A stretch of DNA of 39,143 nt from an uncultured Clostridia bacterium. Lineage in GTDB: Bacteria > Bacillota > Clostridia > TANB77 > UBA1234. Below the pieces are notes generated by a model. The model had not been told where the DNA came from, searched no databases, and saw only the letters and a program-made list of their open reading frames with translations. The DNA is taken from NCBI GenBank assembly GCA_944393265.1, contig CALXZO010000012.1:1-39143 (forward strand), given 5' to 3'. Of the stretch, positions 1 through 8,225 are shown in pieces. Numbering within the stretch: position 1 is the first letter of the stretch; every line of letters starts with the position of its first letter. Position numbers and translations under genes: made by a program.

Positions 1-110
1 ACACCTAACAAAGTTTGATATTTCAAGTCTTTGTTGATTCCATCGACTAGCTTTTCTATTGCCTGTGGTTGGTCGCCAGTTGGCTCAAATTTCGAGTGCA
101 ATTTAAACAT
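1..110 (-). CDS. uvrB: UvrB, excinuclease ABC subunit B, N-terminal fragment
   Basis: Only the first 36 codons are in the window; the gene runs off the left edge. The reading starts [20 protein letters not shown] and continues to a TLLGV segment, which is the typical UvrB amino terminus just before the Walker A motif. UvrB is the helicase-like damage-verification subunit of bacterial nucleotide excision repair and works with UvrA and UvrC in the cytoplasm. The start is ATG at 110-108, preceded by an AGGAAGTG ribosome site. It lies downstream of the 264-637 gene on the same strand, about 150 bases away. The identity is firm; nothing can be said about the missing catalytic part. Confidence 0.9.
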   Translation of the reverse strand, partial: MFKLHSKFEPTGDQPQAIEKLVDGINKDLKYQTLLG

Positions 111-263
111 TTTTTCACTTCCTATAACAATAACTAATTTCATTAAACTATTTTTAATTAACCATTCTTTTTTTAATTTAGCAAATACATCATATATTCC
201 AATATCAAACAACTTTTACTATTTTATCTGGCACTATACATTTTTCTTTTTAATTGATATATT

Positions 264-637
264 CTATCTTTCATTTGTTGTCATTTTTGGATAAGGTCTT
301 GTTCTAATTTTTTCTAATTCTTTTTTATAAAGATTCTCATAATATGTAGATTTTGTATTTCTTACAAACTCCTTTTTATCTTCTTCGATTACCACTATTC
401 TTTCTTCTCCATCTACTAAAACCTCTCCTATTTTTCCTTCACTACTAATAATGTCATAACCACCATCATCATTCACACAAACTGTATAAGAATGATTATG
501 ATATTCGAAATCTTTGTCCTTACCATCTATAACTTTTTTTCTCGCATGCGTTGAAAGTTCATTATTCTGTCTATACAATTTTCAACATAATTAGAAAGTA
601 ATTTCTTACTCGCAAACATTTCAAAATTCATATTCAT
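264..637 (-). CDS. Unknown small protein, reading frame changes (-1) inside the gene
   Basis: I do not recognise this protein. Translation should start at ATG 637-635, which has a good AGAGGTG site 6-7 bases upstream and follows the transglutaminase-like gene by only 25 bases. That frame reads 36 codons, beginning MNMNFEMFASKK, and hits TAG at 529-527. The rest, about 95 codons rich in Asp, Glu and Lys and ending in a basic helix-like stretch, is open in the -1 frame down to 264. That second frame has a TGA at 584-582 and no ATG or ribosome site of its own, so it needs the upstream start. The two frames meet at a run of seven A (540-534), where the zero frame reads GAA AAA AAG, the classic A-AAA-AAG slippery heptamer, two codons before the stop. 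It may be a frameshifting gene, a pseudogene, or a one-base sequence error. Confidence 0.6.
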
Positions 638-662
638 ATCTTACACCTCTTTTTTATTGTGG

Positions 663-1790
663 CTATCTCTCCATTTCTATTACCTCCTCATATTGTTTAA
701 ATACTGGTGGTTCATGGTATTCAAAATCAACACCCAAACTTTTTAATTTCTCTACTGATGCTTCTATTATTTCTCTAGGAATTCCGATGTTTTCTACATG
801 ATAATTTAAAAATCCAAAAGGCATATGATGTTTTCTCGTTTCTACATTTTCGTTCATTTTATCCTCACCAACCAACAAATATTCATGAGAAAATGATTTC
901 GCCTTTAAGGCTCCTTCAAATCTATTAGGATTTCTTGTTATATTCCATGTATTATCCACAACGTACTGTTTACCATCTATTTCCTGCACAAAATAATCAT
1001 GAGTTCCTTCTTTAGAATAAATCATATTACATTTACAATTCATTCGAGGATTATTTAAAAGTGTACATGATAGCCTTGCAAATGCCGCACAAACACCATG
1101 TTTTTCATTAATAGCAGTTTCTATATTTCCTGCCTTATGATCTATACCTTTAAATGCATTACATATATATTTCTTTCCAGCAACATTTGATACTCTTCCT
1201 TCTACAAATTGCATTTTTCTTTGAAGCCAATTACTTACCAAAATACTTTTATCTATATCATCCAGTTGCTCCATAGGCAGTCCTTCAAGAATCTCATCTA
1301 GTATTTCATTTACATTTGTTCTAATTATAGAATTACAGTTAGGAGCAGACTCTCCACAAAAAAATCTTCCTTCTGCTCTAATAGTTTCAGCACACGTATA
1401 TCCGCTTATTTTATCATTACTTGGAATATACATTATATAGTCAAATGGAATATATACACTGCTATAATCTGTATCCTTAAAATTTACATTACTTCTATCT
1501 TTTACCTCATAATCATTTAATAAAACAAAGTCTTTTTTATACGGTACTGGTGCTTTTTTAAAAAGCTCGTCAAAATAATATGCAACACCAATGTCTTGAG
1601 AGATTATTGTAATTCCCTCTAGGTTTGGTATATTTCTCAATTCTTCTATCTTCACATCTTTTTCTATATCGTCACCAAGTCTATCAACATATATTTGTAT
1701 ACTATTTACCGAATCGGTTATTTTAGACAAATCCCATTCATTCCAATTTACAAACAATTGTATTTTTGTTGGTCCAAATTTCATTAACAT
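663..1790 (-). CDS. Transglutaminase-like (papain-fold) cysteine enzyme
   Basis: A 375-residue protein with a transglutaminase-like core in its second half. The triad is readable: Cys234 in HGVCAAFA, His264 in GTHDYFV and Asp279 in YVVDNTWN, in the usual Cys-His-Asp order and spacing. The first 190 residues resemble no family I can name; they contain a cluster of cysteines (133, 145, 152). There is no signal peptide, so the protein probably acts in the cytoplasm. Such domains act as proteases, amidases or transglutaminases; the substrate cannot be told from sequence. The ATG at 1790 follows a GGAGAGATATA stretch; a second ATG two codons later is possible. It is the first gene of a pair with the 264-637 gene, 25 bases downstream. 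Confidence 0.8.
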   Translation of the reverse strand: MLMKFGPTKIQLFVNWNEWDLSKITDSVNSIQIYVDRLGDDIEKDVKIEELRNIPNLEGITIISQDIGVAYYFDELFKKAPVPYKKDFVLLNDYEVKDRSNVNFKDTDYSSVYIPFDYIMYIPSNDKISGYTCAETIRAEGRFFCGESAPNCNSIIRTNVNEILDEILEGLPMEQLDDIDKSILVSNWLQRKMQFVEGRVSNVAGKKYICNAFKGIDHKAGNIETAINEKHGVCAAFARLSCTLLNNPRMNCKCNMIYSKEGTHDYFVQEIDGKQYVVDNTWNITRNPNRFEGALKAKSFSHEYLLVGEDKMNENVETRKHHMPFGFLNYHVENIGIPREIIEASVEKLKSLGVDFEYHEPPVFKQYEEVIEMER

Positions 1791-1862
1791 TATATCTCTC
1801 CTCCTTTACAAATTATAATAATATTACCTTTATTATTCATAAATTCTATAATTACTAATATC

Positions 1863-2114
1863 CTACATTTTACCCTTATCATTAATTAATCTATTTTTAT
1901 TATCAAATTCAAAAATAAATTCTGTATCATTTTCAAAATAAACTTTAATATTATCTAAATTTTCTTCAAAAGAATTTTTATTATTTATTGCAAAAGCCTT
2001 AATCATCAATCTATGATTAATATTAAAAGAAGAAATAATCTCCATAGTTCTATTTAAAAATTTATTTGTATCTATTGGTGCGAATATTTTTTCAGGCAAC
2101 TTATTAAAAATCAT
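1863..2114 (-). CDS. Small unknown protein (83 aa)
   Basis: An 83-residue acidic and asparagine-rich protein without cysteines, membrane segments or a recognisable motif. A GAGGTGATG stretch lies about 12 bases before the ATG at 2114, slightly long for a ribosome site; no alternative in-frame ATG, GTG or TTG lies between it and an upstream stop. Base composition matches the native low-GC genes. It follows the flavodiiron gene by about 100 bases on the same strand and may share its transcript. No function can be proposed. Confidence 0.5.
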   Translation of the reverse strand: MIFNKLPEKIFAPIDTNKFLNRTMEIISSFNINHRLMIKAFAINNKNSFEENLDNIKVYFENDTEFIFEFDNKNRLINDKGKM

Positions 2115-2217
2115 AAATATAGATACATCACCTCAACCTTTAAAATAACAAGTATATTTTTCTGCTAAAGCAGTATAAATAATCGCAAGTGCATGTTCTG
2201 TATATTCTTCATCTAAT

Positions 2218-3375
2218 TTACAAAACTTCCGCTAGTTCTTCTAATTTTTGTCTTGTTTCTTCATTTAATTTTGTTCGAATAGTAACTTGAGGCATTACAA
2301 CTTCCATATCCTTCATCTGTGTAACTATGTCCATCATAAGCTTATTCGCCATCGGCGCCCATGTACCATTTTCAACAAATGCTATTTTTCTATTTTTATA
2401 TCCCTTTCCTTTTAGTTCTCGTAAAAAGTGTTCCATTAAAGGAAATAACTCTGCATTGTAAGTCGGCGCTGCTAGTACTAATGTCTTATATTTGAATGCT
2501 TGTGAAATTACTTCCGAAAGATCTTCTCTAACTAAGTCTATAAGCTTCACTTCTTTATCTGATTTTTCTATAAGCATTCTTTTTAATTCTTTCATTGCTT
2601 CAAACGTGTTGCCATGCATAGAAGCAGCCACAATCAAAATCCCGTCCTCTTCAGGAATATACTGACTCCATGTATTATACATATCAACATAATATTCTAT
2701 ATTTTTATCTAAAATTGGGCCGTGCAATGGACATATCATTTTTATTTCTAATTCCGTAGCTTTATTTAAAAGCGCTTGAACTTGAATGCCGTATTTTCCT
2801 ACTATATTGAAATAATATCTTCTTGCTTCAGACTCCCATTCTTCAGCTATATCAAGTGTTCCAAACTTTCCAAAGGCATCTGCTGAAAATAATACTTTTT
2901 CTTTTTTCTCATATGTGACCATAACTTCTGGCCAATGTACCATTGGCGCCATTGCAAATTTTAAAGTATGTTGACCTAAAACTATCTCGTCTCCATCATT
3001 TACGAGTACTTTCCTTTTTTCAAATTCATCAATATTAAAAAACTGTGGAAGAAAAGCAAAAGTTTTTTGGTTTCCTATAAGCTTCATATCTGGATATTTT
3101 TCGCAAAGCAATTTTATATTATATGAATGATCTGGCTCCAAATGTGAAACAACTAGATAATCCACTTTTTTTCCTTCTAGCTCTCCATCTAATTTTTCAA
3201 GCCATGTGTCCGTTGCTCTGCTGTCGACTGTGTCTAGAACAGCAATTTTTTCATCTTTTATTAAATATGAATTATACGAGACTCCGTTTGGTACAACATA
3301 TTGTCCCTCGAACAAATCAAGGTCTTTATCATCTACACCTATATATTTAATTGAATCTGTAATTTTGATATTCAT
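2218..3375 (-). CDS. fprA: Flavodiiron protein (A-type flavoprotein, FprA/ROO family)
   Basis: A 385-residue cytoplasmic enzyme that reduces O2 to water and/or NO to N2O with electrons from rubredoxin or a similar carrier, a standard defence of anaerobes. The N-terminal beta-lactamase-like half carries the diiron ligands: His78, Glu80, Asp82 and His83 in SHLEPDH, His147 in MVHWPE, Asp166 in SADAFG and His218 in CPLHGP. The C-terminal half, from about residue 245, is a flavodoxin domain with the FMN phosphate loop AASMHGNT. No rubredoxin or reductase domain is fused. The ATG at 3375 follows AAAGGAGAG. A short palindrome (TAGCATCATGCTA, 3418-3430) lies in the leader and could be an operator. 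Length and domains are complete. Confidence 0.93.
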   Translation of the reverse strand: MNIKITDSIKYIGVDDKDLDLFEGQYVVPNGVSYNSYLIKDEKIAVLDTVDSRATDTWLEKLDGELEGKKVDYLVVSHLEPDHSYNIKLLCEKYPDMKLIGNQKTFAFLPQFFNIDEFEKRKVLVNDGDEIVLGQHTLKFAMAPMVHWPEVMVTYEKKEKVLFSADAFGKFGTLDIAEEWESEARRYYFNIVGKYGIQVQALLNKATELEIKMICPLHGPILDKNIEYYVDMYNTWSQYIPEEDGILIVAASMHGNTFEAMKELKRMLIEKSDKEVKLIDLVREDLSEVISQAFKYKTLVLAAPTYNAELFPLMEHFLRELKGKGYKNRKIAFVENGTWAPMANKLMMDIVTQMKDMEVVMPQVTIRTKLNEETRQKLEELAEVL

Positions 3376-3417
3376 TATATTTTTTCTCTCCTTTATATTT
3401 ATTATAATTCATCTTTA

Positions 3418-3430
3418 TAGCATCATGCTA
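3418..3430. promoter_or_regulatory. Short palindrome upstream of the flavodiiron gene
   Basis: TAGCATCATGCTA is a perfect 6+6 inverted repeat with a one-base centre, 43 bases before the fprA start. It sits where an operator of an oxygen- or NO-responsive repressor could lie. I cannot assign it to a regulator; it may be chance in an AT-rich leader. Confidence 0.25.
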
Positions 3431-3613
3431 ATTGATATTTATACATTTTACGCGGTAATTTTATCATATATATATTGTAACTACAAGTAATTTTACTTTA
3501 ACCCACACTTGTGTTAATCCTTTCGTATTTGCTGCTATTTTTTATTTTAATGCTTGAAATTCCCACGATTTCATGCATAACATTTCAATAACATACTTTA
3601 TGTTACTTCACAT

Positions 3614-3645
3614 AAAAAAGACCCGTTTTTTACAACGAGTCTTAT
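3614..3645 (-). terminator. Rho-independent terminator of the 3689-4540 gene
   Basis: Read on the minus strand, an AAGACTCG arm pairs with CGGGTCTT (3636-3643 with 3618-3625, one mismatch) and is followed by a T run. It lies about 45 bases after the stop codon of the GC-richer gene. The remaining bases between 3376 and 3612 hold no gene that I can see. Confidence 0.8.
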
Positions 3646-3688
3646 CTCCAATTAATTAATATTGAGGTTTTTTGAGGCACAAGCGATA

Positions 3689-4540
3689 CTAACTAGACAT
3701 CACCTCTACAAATACAGGAATGTCACTTTTTGGAGATATTCCAATCTCTTGATACGTTTCTATCGAATAAGTGGGAAGGAGCGTTGCTTTGTAACCGTTC
3801 CCACTCATATGAGCGATAAACTCTTCGGCTGTCGAAGTGCTAACCGAAAATTTAAACCGCTTTGCGGAAGGAGTTACCTTGAAGAGCATCTGGTTGCCCT
3901 TAAAGAACATTTTGCCAGAATGTTTCCTCCTCCTATTGTACAATTCGAGGGAACTCCAAAAGAAGTCAATCTCAAATTGCAAATATTTGACATGGTTCTT
4001 ATTGTCCCACGCCACATCATGTGGTTTCCCATATTTTACAACGTAAGTCCAGTCGTTTGTAGTTGTTTTGCTTACACTGTAATCAGGGTGTCTCGCTATC
4101 TCTCTGTAAATAGCCTCACGATAGAAACTATTTTCTGTTTTAAAAACAGTAATTCTATCCGAACCATTCACAAAATTTGAAAACTCTGACTTGGCCCTTT
4201 CTTCCTGCTTCTTTTTGGTAAGATTAAGGTCTTCCGTACACAACTTAACCAGAGAAATGAAGGGTTCTGTCGTTGGAACACTAGGCATAAGCCATACATA
4301 TTCTCTTTTACCCCTGCTATTCCTGATAGTCAGCCGGAATTTACTGTCTAGTAAGTATTGACAAATTGCTTCACTCAGTTCCTTTGAAAGCTCTTCCCCG
4401 CAGAAATATTCTTGTGGAAAAGAAAGCACCTCCTCTAGGGTAGTTGCGTTCTCCCCCCAAACTACAATGCCTATTTTCTGCTTTATCATTTCCTCGACAT
4501 GCTGCTTGTAGTTTGCTACTGTTATCTCGTTCATTTTCAT
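3689..4540 (-). CDS. Unknown protein in a GC-richer single-gene cassette
   Basis: A 283-residue protein that I do not recognise. It is mixed alpha/beta, basic in the centre (NRRRKHSG near residue 205), with aromatic-rich stretches and no signal peptide or membrane segment. Base composition is visibly higher in GC than the neighbours. It uses CGG as an in-frame codon at residues 69 and 228, unlike the native genes, and the protein reads through them best as arginine. It has its own consensus promoter (4653-4681) and its own terminator (3614-3645), so it is an autonomous unit inserted between fprA and the alcohol dehydrogenase. The ATG at 4540 follows GGGGG by eight bases. If CGG causes a +1 shift in this host, the frame after residue 68 would read Gly-stop. 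Confidence 0.7.
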   Translation of the reverse strand: MKMNEITVANYKQHVEEMIKQKIGIVVWGENATTLEEVLSFPQEYFCGEELSKELSEAICQYLLDSKFRLTIRNSRGKREYVWLMPSVPTTEPFISLVKLCTEDLNLTKKKQEERAKSEFSNFVNGSDRITVFKTENSFYREAIYREIARHPDYSVSKTTTNDWTYVVKYGKPHDVAWDNKNHVKYLQFEIDFFWSSLELYNRRRKHSGKMFFKGNQMLFKVTPSAKRFKFSVSTSTAEEFIAHMSGNGYKATLLPTYSIETYQEIGISPKSDIPVFVEVMSS

Positions 4541-4606
4541 TTTTCAAGCCCCCGTTTTTACTGCATTCTGTGCTTTGGTCTCTTTAAAACGTCTCCATTC
4601 AAGCTA
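4541..4606 (-). other. Upstream mini-frame with ATG-TAG start in the leader
   Basis: In the leader of the 3689-4540 gene an AGAGGTGA ribosome-like site is followed, eight bases on, by ATG TAG. The same frame stays open for 19 more codons (LEWRRFKETKAQNAVKTGA) and ends in TGA five bases before the ATG of the main gene. It looks like a short leader reading frame with a nonsense second codon, or a start-stop element that would hold ribosomes and couple translation. It may also be chance. Confidence 0.35.
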
Positions 4607-4652
4607 CATGAGATAATTCACCTCTTTTTAAAAAATATAGCTTCCGCAATAT

Positions 4653-4681
4653 ATTATACCATTTTATGTAAAGCAAAGCAA
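4653..4681 (-). promoter_or_regulatory. Sigma-A promoter of the 3689-4540 gene
   Basis: Minus-strand -35 TTGCTT (4681-4676), 17-base spacer, -10 TATAAT (4658-4653). Transcription would start near 4646, leaving a leader of about 105 bases. Confidence 0.75.
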
Positions 4682-4815
4682 GGGATTATATAGACAAAGA
4701 GACAAAGCTTTGCCTATACTTCTTAAACCCAACCCAGCTAGGGCAATAGGTTCAAGCATTATAGACGAAAACCCTGTCTCTATCTCTTCTTTATTTAGTA
4801 ATTTTCGTTCGTGTA

Positions 4816-5967
4816 TTACATTGCTGCACGATACAAATTTATAAAATCCTCTTTTGTTACTTCTCTTGGGTTTCCTGGTTTACAAGGATCTTCCATAGCC
4901 TTATCAGCAAGCATTTCTAAATCTTCTTCTTTGCATCCAACATCTTTAATCGTCTGCGTAATACCAACGCTTTTTGATAACTCTTCTAACATCCAAACAA
5001 ATGTATTTACAACATCTTGGTTATTTAAATTAGCAGCATCAGGTCTGCCGATATTAACTAATATTTCTCTAAAACGATCTGCGCAGACTTCTCCATTAAA
5101 CCTCATAACAGTCGGAAGTAATATTGCATTTGCGACGCCATGAGGCGTATCATAAACAGCTCCTAATTGATGTGCCATCGAGTGAACAATACCTAAACCA
5201 ACATTTGAAAATCCCATTCCAGCAATATATTGCGCAAGACCCATTTTTTCAATAGCCTCCTCGTTTCTCTCATTAACTGCTGAAGGCAAATATTTAAAAA
5301 TTAATTTGATTGCTTCCATATGAAACATATCAGACATTGTATTATGTGCTTTCGTTATATATCCTTCTACTGCATGTGTTAAAGCATCCATTCCTGTCGA
5401 TGCAGCAATTGATTTTGGCAATGTAGCCATCAAATCTGAATCAACAATGGCAAGAACTGGAATGTCATTTGGATCAACACATACCATTTTTATTTTTCTT
5501 TCCTCATCTGTAATAACATAATTAATAGTTACCTCTGCAGCTGTTCCATGTGTAGTAGGTAGTGCAATTAACGGCATTCCTCTATTTACAGTATTTGACA
5601 CCCCGTTTAACGATTGCAATGTTCTGTCTTGGTTAGTCATCAAAATGGAAATTCCTTTTGCTGTATCAATAACAGATCCTCCTCCAACAGCTACAATTAC
5701 ATCTGATTTTTCTTTTTTGCATCTTTCAACTCCGTCCAACACATTTCTTATAGTTGGATTAGGTTTTATATCAGAATAAACAGAATATTCCATAGCTGCT
5801 TTATCTAACACACTAGTTACCTTTTCAGTAACTCCCGCCTTTATAAGCGATTCATCTGTAACTAACAAAATTCTTTCAAAGCCTCTTCTTGTAATCTCTT
5901 CAGGTAATACCTCTCTTGCTCCTTTTCCAAAATAAGATGTTTCATTTAAAACAAATTTTGTAACCAT
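4816..5967 (-). CDS. fucO: Iron-containing alcohol dehydrogenase, FucO-like (lactaldehyde reductase)
   Basis: A 383-residue group III iron-dependent dehydrogenase. FucO interconverts lactaldehyde and 1,2-propanediol with NAD(H) during deoxysugar fermentation; related enzymes act on ethanol or other diols. The sequence follows FucO closely: GGGS at 95-98 for nucleotide binding, the TAAEVTINYVITDEE block near residue 143, and metal ligands Asp194, His198, His262 and His276 at almost the same positions as in the E. coli enzyme. No aldehyde dehydrogenase domain is fused. The ATG at 5967 follows AAGGAGGAAGTTTAT. It stands alone; no fucose or rhamnose genes are nearby, so its physiological substrate stays open. 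Length is complete. Confidence 0.88.
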   Translation of the reverse strand: MVTKFVLNETSYFGKGAREVLPEEITRRGFERILLVTDESLIKAGVTEKVTSVLDKAAMEYSVYSDIKPNPTIRNVLDGVERCKKEKSDVIVAVGGGSVIDTAKGISILMTNQDRTLQSLNGVSNTVNRGMPLIALPTTHGTAAEVTINYVITDEERKIKMVCVDPNDIPVLAIVDSDLMATLPKSIAASTGMDALTHAVEGYITKAHNTMSDMFHMEAIKLIFKYLPSAVNERNEEAIEKMGLAQYIAGMGFSNVGLGIVHSMAHQLGAVYDTPHGVANAILLPTVMRFNGEVCADRFREILVNIGRPDAANLNNQDVVNTFVWMLEELSKSVGITQTIKDVGCKEEDLEMLADKAMEDPCKPGNPREVTKEDFINLYRAAM

Positions 5968-6058
5968 ATAAACTTCCTCCTTTGTTAATATCGATATTAT
6001 TATATCCCATCAAATGAAAAATAAAAATTTATTTTTTCATGTTGTATAAAATAGAAAT

Positions 6059-7378
6059 TTAGTTTTCTATATATTTTTTTATTCCTTCAATATCATCAAG
6101 CGAAAAACTGCTTTCTGTTCCCGCATCCATATCTTTTATCTTAACAGTGTTGCTAGCAACTTCATCTTCTCCAAGAACTATTACAAAAGGAATGTTCATC
6201 TTGTTTGCGTAATTCATACTCTTCTTCAATTTTTTGTCACTTTTATCTATGTCGACTTTTACTCCTGCATCTCTTAATTTAGACACAAAATTAAATGACT
6301 CAACACTAGTTCCAAATGGTATTACATAAAGATCTACCGTAGATACTTTTTTATCTGTATCCTTTAATACAAGTATTTCATAAATAACGTCTAATCCAAA
6401 AGACATTCCGACAGCAGGATATTCATTTCCGTCATCTATGAAAGTAGTAATAATTTTGTCATATCTACCGCCACCACCAATACTAAGATTAAAATCTTGA
6501 TTTGCAACCTTCCTGCCTTTCACAAAAATCTCCCAGACAGTTCCTGTGTATATATCAATGCCTCTTGCTAAATATGGAGCAAACTTCATATTTTCTAATG
6601 CTTTAGAGCCTGCCAGATAAGCATATAATTCATCAATTTCAGACAAGCCCTCGCTTATTAGCTCACTATCACTCTTTGATAGCCTTTCCTTTAAGCTACC
6701 ATAATCTAGATTCAAAATTTCAAAAAGCTCTTCCAATTTATCTTCGCTAATACCCATTTTTTCAAACTCTACTACTAGCTCTTTTCTAGTTAACTTTGCG
6801 AATTTATCAATAAGCATAATTGATTTTCTAAGCACATCATCTGAGATATTTCCTAAAGTCATCATAATAATTCCACTTAAAAGCTTTCTGTTATTGAATT
6901 CTATTTCTATATCTATTCCCAACTTCTTATATGCTTCTGTTGTCATCATCATATATTCAGCTTCAGCCATCATGCTTTTTACCCCAACAACATCAACATC
7001 ACATTGCGTGAATTCACGATTTCTACCAAGCTTTACAGGGCCATCTCTATATACCTTACCTATTTCATATCTCTTAAATGGTAAAGTTATATTAGGATTA
7101 GAACTAATTAACTTTGAAAAAGTAATTGTTAAATCATATCTAAGTCCTAGTTTTCTCTGCCCCTGATCACTTAGCTTATACATTTCGTTTAAAATGTCTG
7201 CCCCCTCTGAATATTTAGAAGCAAGCAAATCATACATACAAATTATTGGTGTTTCAACTGGTGCAAAACCATATTTAATAAACACTGACTGCAATACTGT
7301 CTTTATCTTTTCTCTAATTATTTGTTTCTCCGGCAAATAATCATATGTTCCTTTGACATTTTCAAAACCTTTATTCAT
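6059..7378 (-). CDS. hisS: Histidine-tRNA ligase
   Basis: A 439-residue class II aminoacyl-tRNA synthetase that charges tRNA-His. Visible motifs are motif 2 (KVYRDGP at about 108, then RNREFTQCDVD), the histidine loop RGIDIYTG near 270, the glycine loop SIGGGGRYD near 298, and motif 3 (GMSFGLD near 323). The C-terminal HGTP anticodon-binding domain runs from about 345. Motif 2 and the RGIDIYTG loop differ slightly from the commonest bacterial form. I take ATG 7378-7376 as start because AAAGGAGAG sits 6 bases before it; the frame is open a further 30 codons upstream but across the promoter. The promoter at 7407-7435 is so close that there is no room for a T-box. Confidence 0.93.
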   Translation of the reverse strand: MNKGFENVKGTYDYLPEKQIIREKIKTVLQSVFIKYGFAPVETPIICMYDLLASKYSEGADILNEMYKLSDQGQRKLGLRYDLTITFSKLISSNPNITLPFKRYEIGKVYRDGPVKLGRNREFTQCDVDVVGVKSMMAEAEYMMMTTEAYKKLGIDIEIEFNNRKLLSGIIMMTLGNISDDVLRKSIMLIDKFAKLTRKELVVEFEKMGISEDKLEELFEILNLDYGSLKERLSKSDSELISEGLSEIDELYAYLAGSKALENMKFAPYLARGIDIYTGTVWEIFVKGRKVANQDFNLSIGGGGRYDKIITTFIDDGNEYPAVGMSFGLDVIYEILVLKDTDKKVSTVDLYVIPFGTSVESFNFVSKLRDAGVKVDIDKSDKKLKKSMNYANKMNIPFVIVLGEDEVASNTVKIKDMDAGTESSFSLDDIEGIKKYIEN

Positions 7379-7406
7379 GCGCAGCTCTCCTTTCACCACT
7401 CCACGT

Positions 7407-7435
7407 ATTATATACCTTTTTACCCTATTTTTCAA
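7407..7435 (-). promoter_or_regulatory. Sigma-A promoter of hisS
   Basis: Minus-strand -35 TTGAAA (7435-7430), 17-base spacer, -10 TATAAT (7412-7407). The predicted leader is only about 25 bases, so no attenuation structure precedes hisS. Confidence 0.8.
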
Positions 7436-7514
7436 TCTTTGGTGATATGAAATTGTAAAAAAATACAAATTCAGAAAGTCAAACGGCTGTGAATAAGTAC
7501 ATTACAATAAGTGC

Positions 7515-7543
7515 TTTACTATTTTCCTTTAAAATTGTATATT
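7515..7543 (+). promoter_or_regulatory. Sigma-A promoter of the ccdA operon
   Basis: TTTACT at 7515-7520, 17-base spacer, TATATT at 7538-7543, about 30 bases before the ccdA start. It is divergent from the hisS promoter. Confidence 0.55.
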
Positions 7544-7576
7544 ATAAATATATAAAATTTTACTAAGGAGTTTTTT

Positions 7577-8212
7577 ATGGACTTTGTTTTTACTTTTTTA
7601 GAAGGGATAGCTAGTTTTATTTCGCCATGCTTACTTCCCATGCTTCCTATATATATATCTTATTTTGCTGGCGATGACATAAATAACAAGAAGAAAAAAT
7701 ATCTTAATGCAATTGCTTTTGTTTTAGGTTTTACTACTCTTTTCTTGCTTCTTTCAATTTTTGCTAGCACGTTCGGCTCACTAGTAAGCAAGTATATGCG
7801 TTATATAAAAATCGCATTTGGAGTTATTATAATTCTTCTTGGTATTAATTATATAGGTTTGCTAAATTTGAAATTCTTAAATAAATCAAATGCCGTAAAA
7901 GCAGATACTAAAAATTTAACTTTTTTTAAATCACTAATGTTTGGAATTTTATTTTCAATTAGCTGGACACCTTGTATTGGAACCTTTTTAAGTAGCGCAC
8001 TGCTTCTTATAGCTAAACATCAAGACGTCGTAAAGGGAATATTTCTGATGCTAACATATTCACTTGGTCTTGGTATTCCTTTTCTATTATCCGTTTTCTT
8101 TATGGAATTACTAAAAGATACATTTAATTTTATAAAGAAAAATTATGATGTTATAAAAAAAATATCTGGAATCATTTTGATTGTAATGGGGTTATATATC
8201 ATATTTTTTTAG
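7577..8212 (+). CDS. ccdA: CcdA-type thiol:disulfide transporter (DsbD transmembrane domain)
   Basis: A 211-residue protein with six hydrophobic segments. CcdA carries reducing equivalents from cytoplasmic thioredoxin across the membrane to extracytoplasmic thiol proteins. The redox cysteines are in the family motifs: Cys18 in FISPCLLP and Cys133 in SWTPCIGT. The ATG at 7577 follows TAAGGAG by seven bases. It is the first gene of a three-gene run; a membrane-anchored thioredoxin starts 13 bases after its stop and is the natural electron acceptor. In related bacteria such pairs serve cytochrome c maturation or spore-envelope disulfide reduction; here, with no cytochrome genes in sight and sporulation genes nearby, the second or general oxidative repair is more likely, by inference. 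Confidence 0.9.
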   Translation: MDFVFTFLEGIASFISPCLLPMLPIYISYFAGDDINNKKKKYLNAIAFVLGFTTLFLLLSIFASTFGSLVSKYMRYIKIAFGVIIILLGINYIGLLNLKFLNKSNAVKADTKNLTFFKSLMFGILFSISWTPCIGTFLSSALLLIAKHQDVVKGIFLMLTYSLGLGIPFLLSVFFMELLKDTFNFIKKNYDVIKKISGIILIVMGLYIIFF

Positions 8213-8225
8213 AAGGAGTGTTTTT

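Noticed and set aside
31-294. Plus-strand open frame opposite uvrB
   Set aside because: It is a shadow of uvrB and AT-rich spacer, with no ribosome site.
2121-2217. Short open stretch after the fprA stop (KLDEEYTEHALAIIYTALAEK)
   Set aside because: It looks coding-like, but has no start codon, an in-frame TAG just upstream and only about 28 codons; it may be a relic.
3662-4180. Plus-strand frame of 172 codons opposite the cassette gene
   Set aside because: The minus-strand gene has a promoter, ribosome site and terminator in agreement; the plus frame has none.
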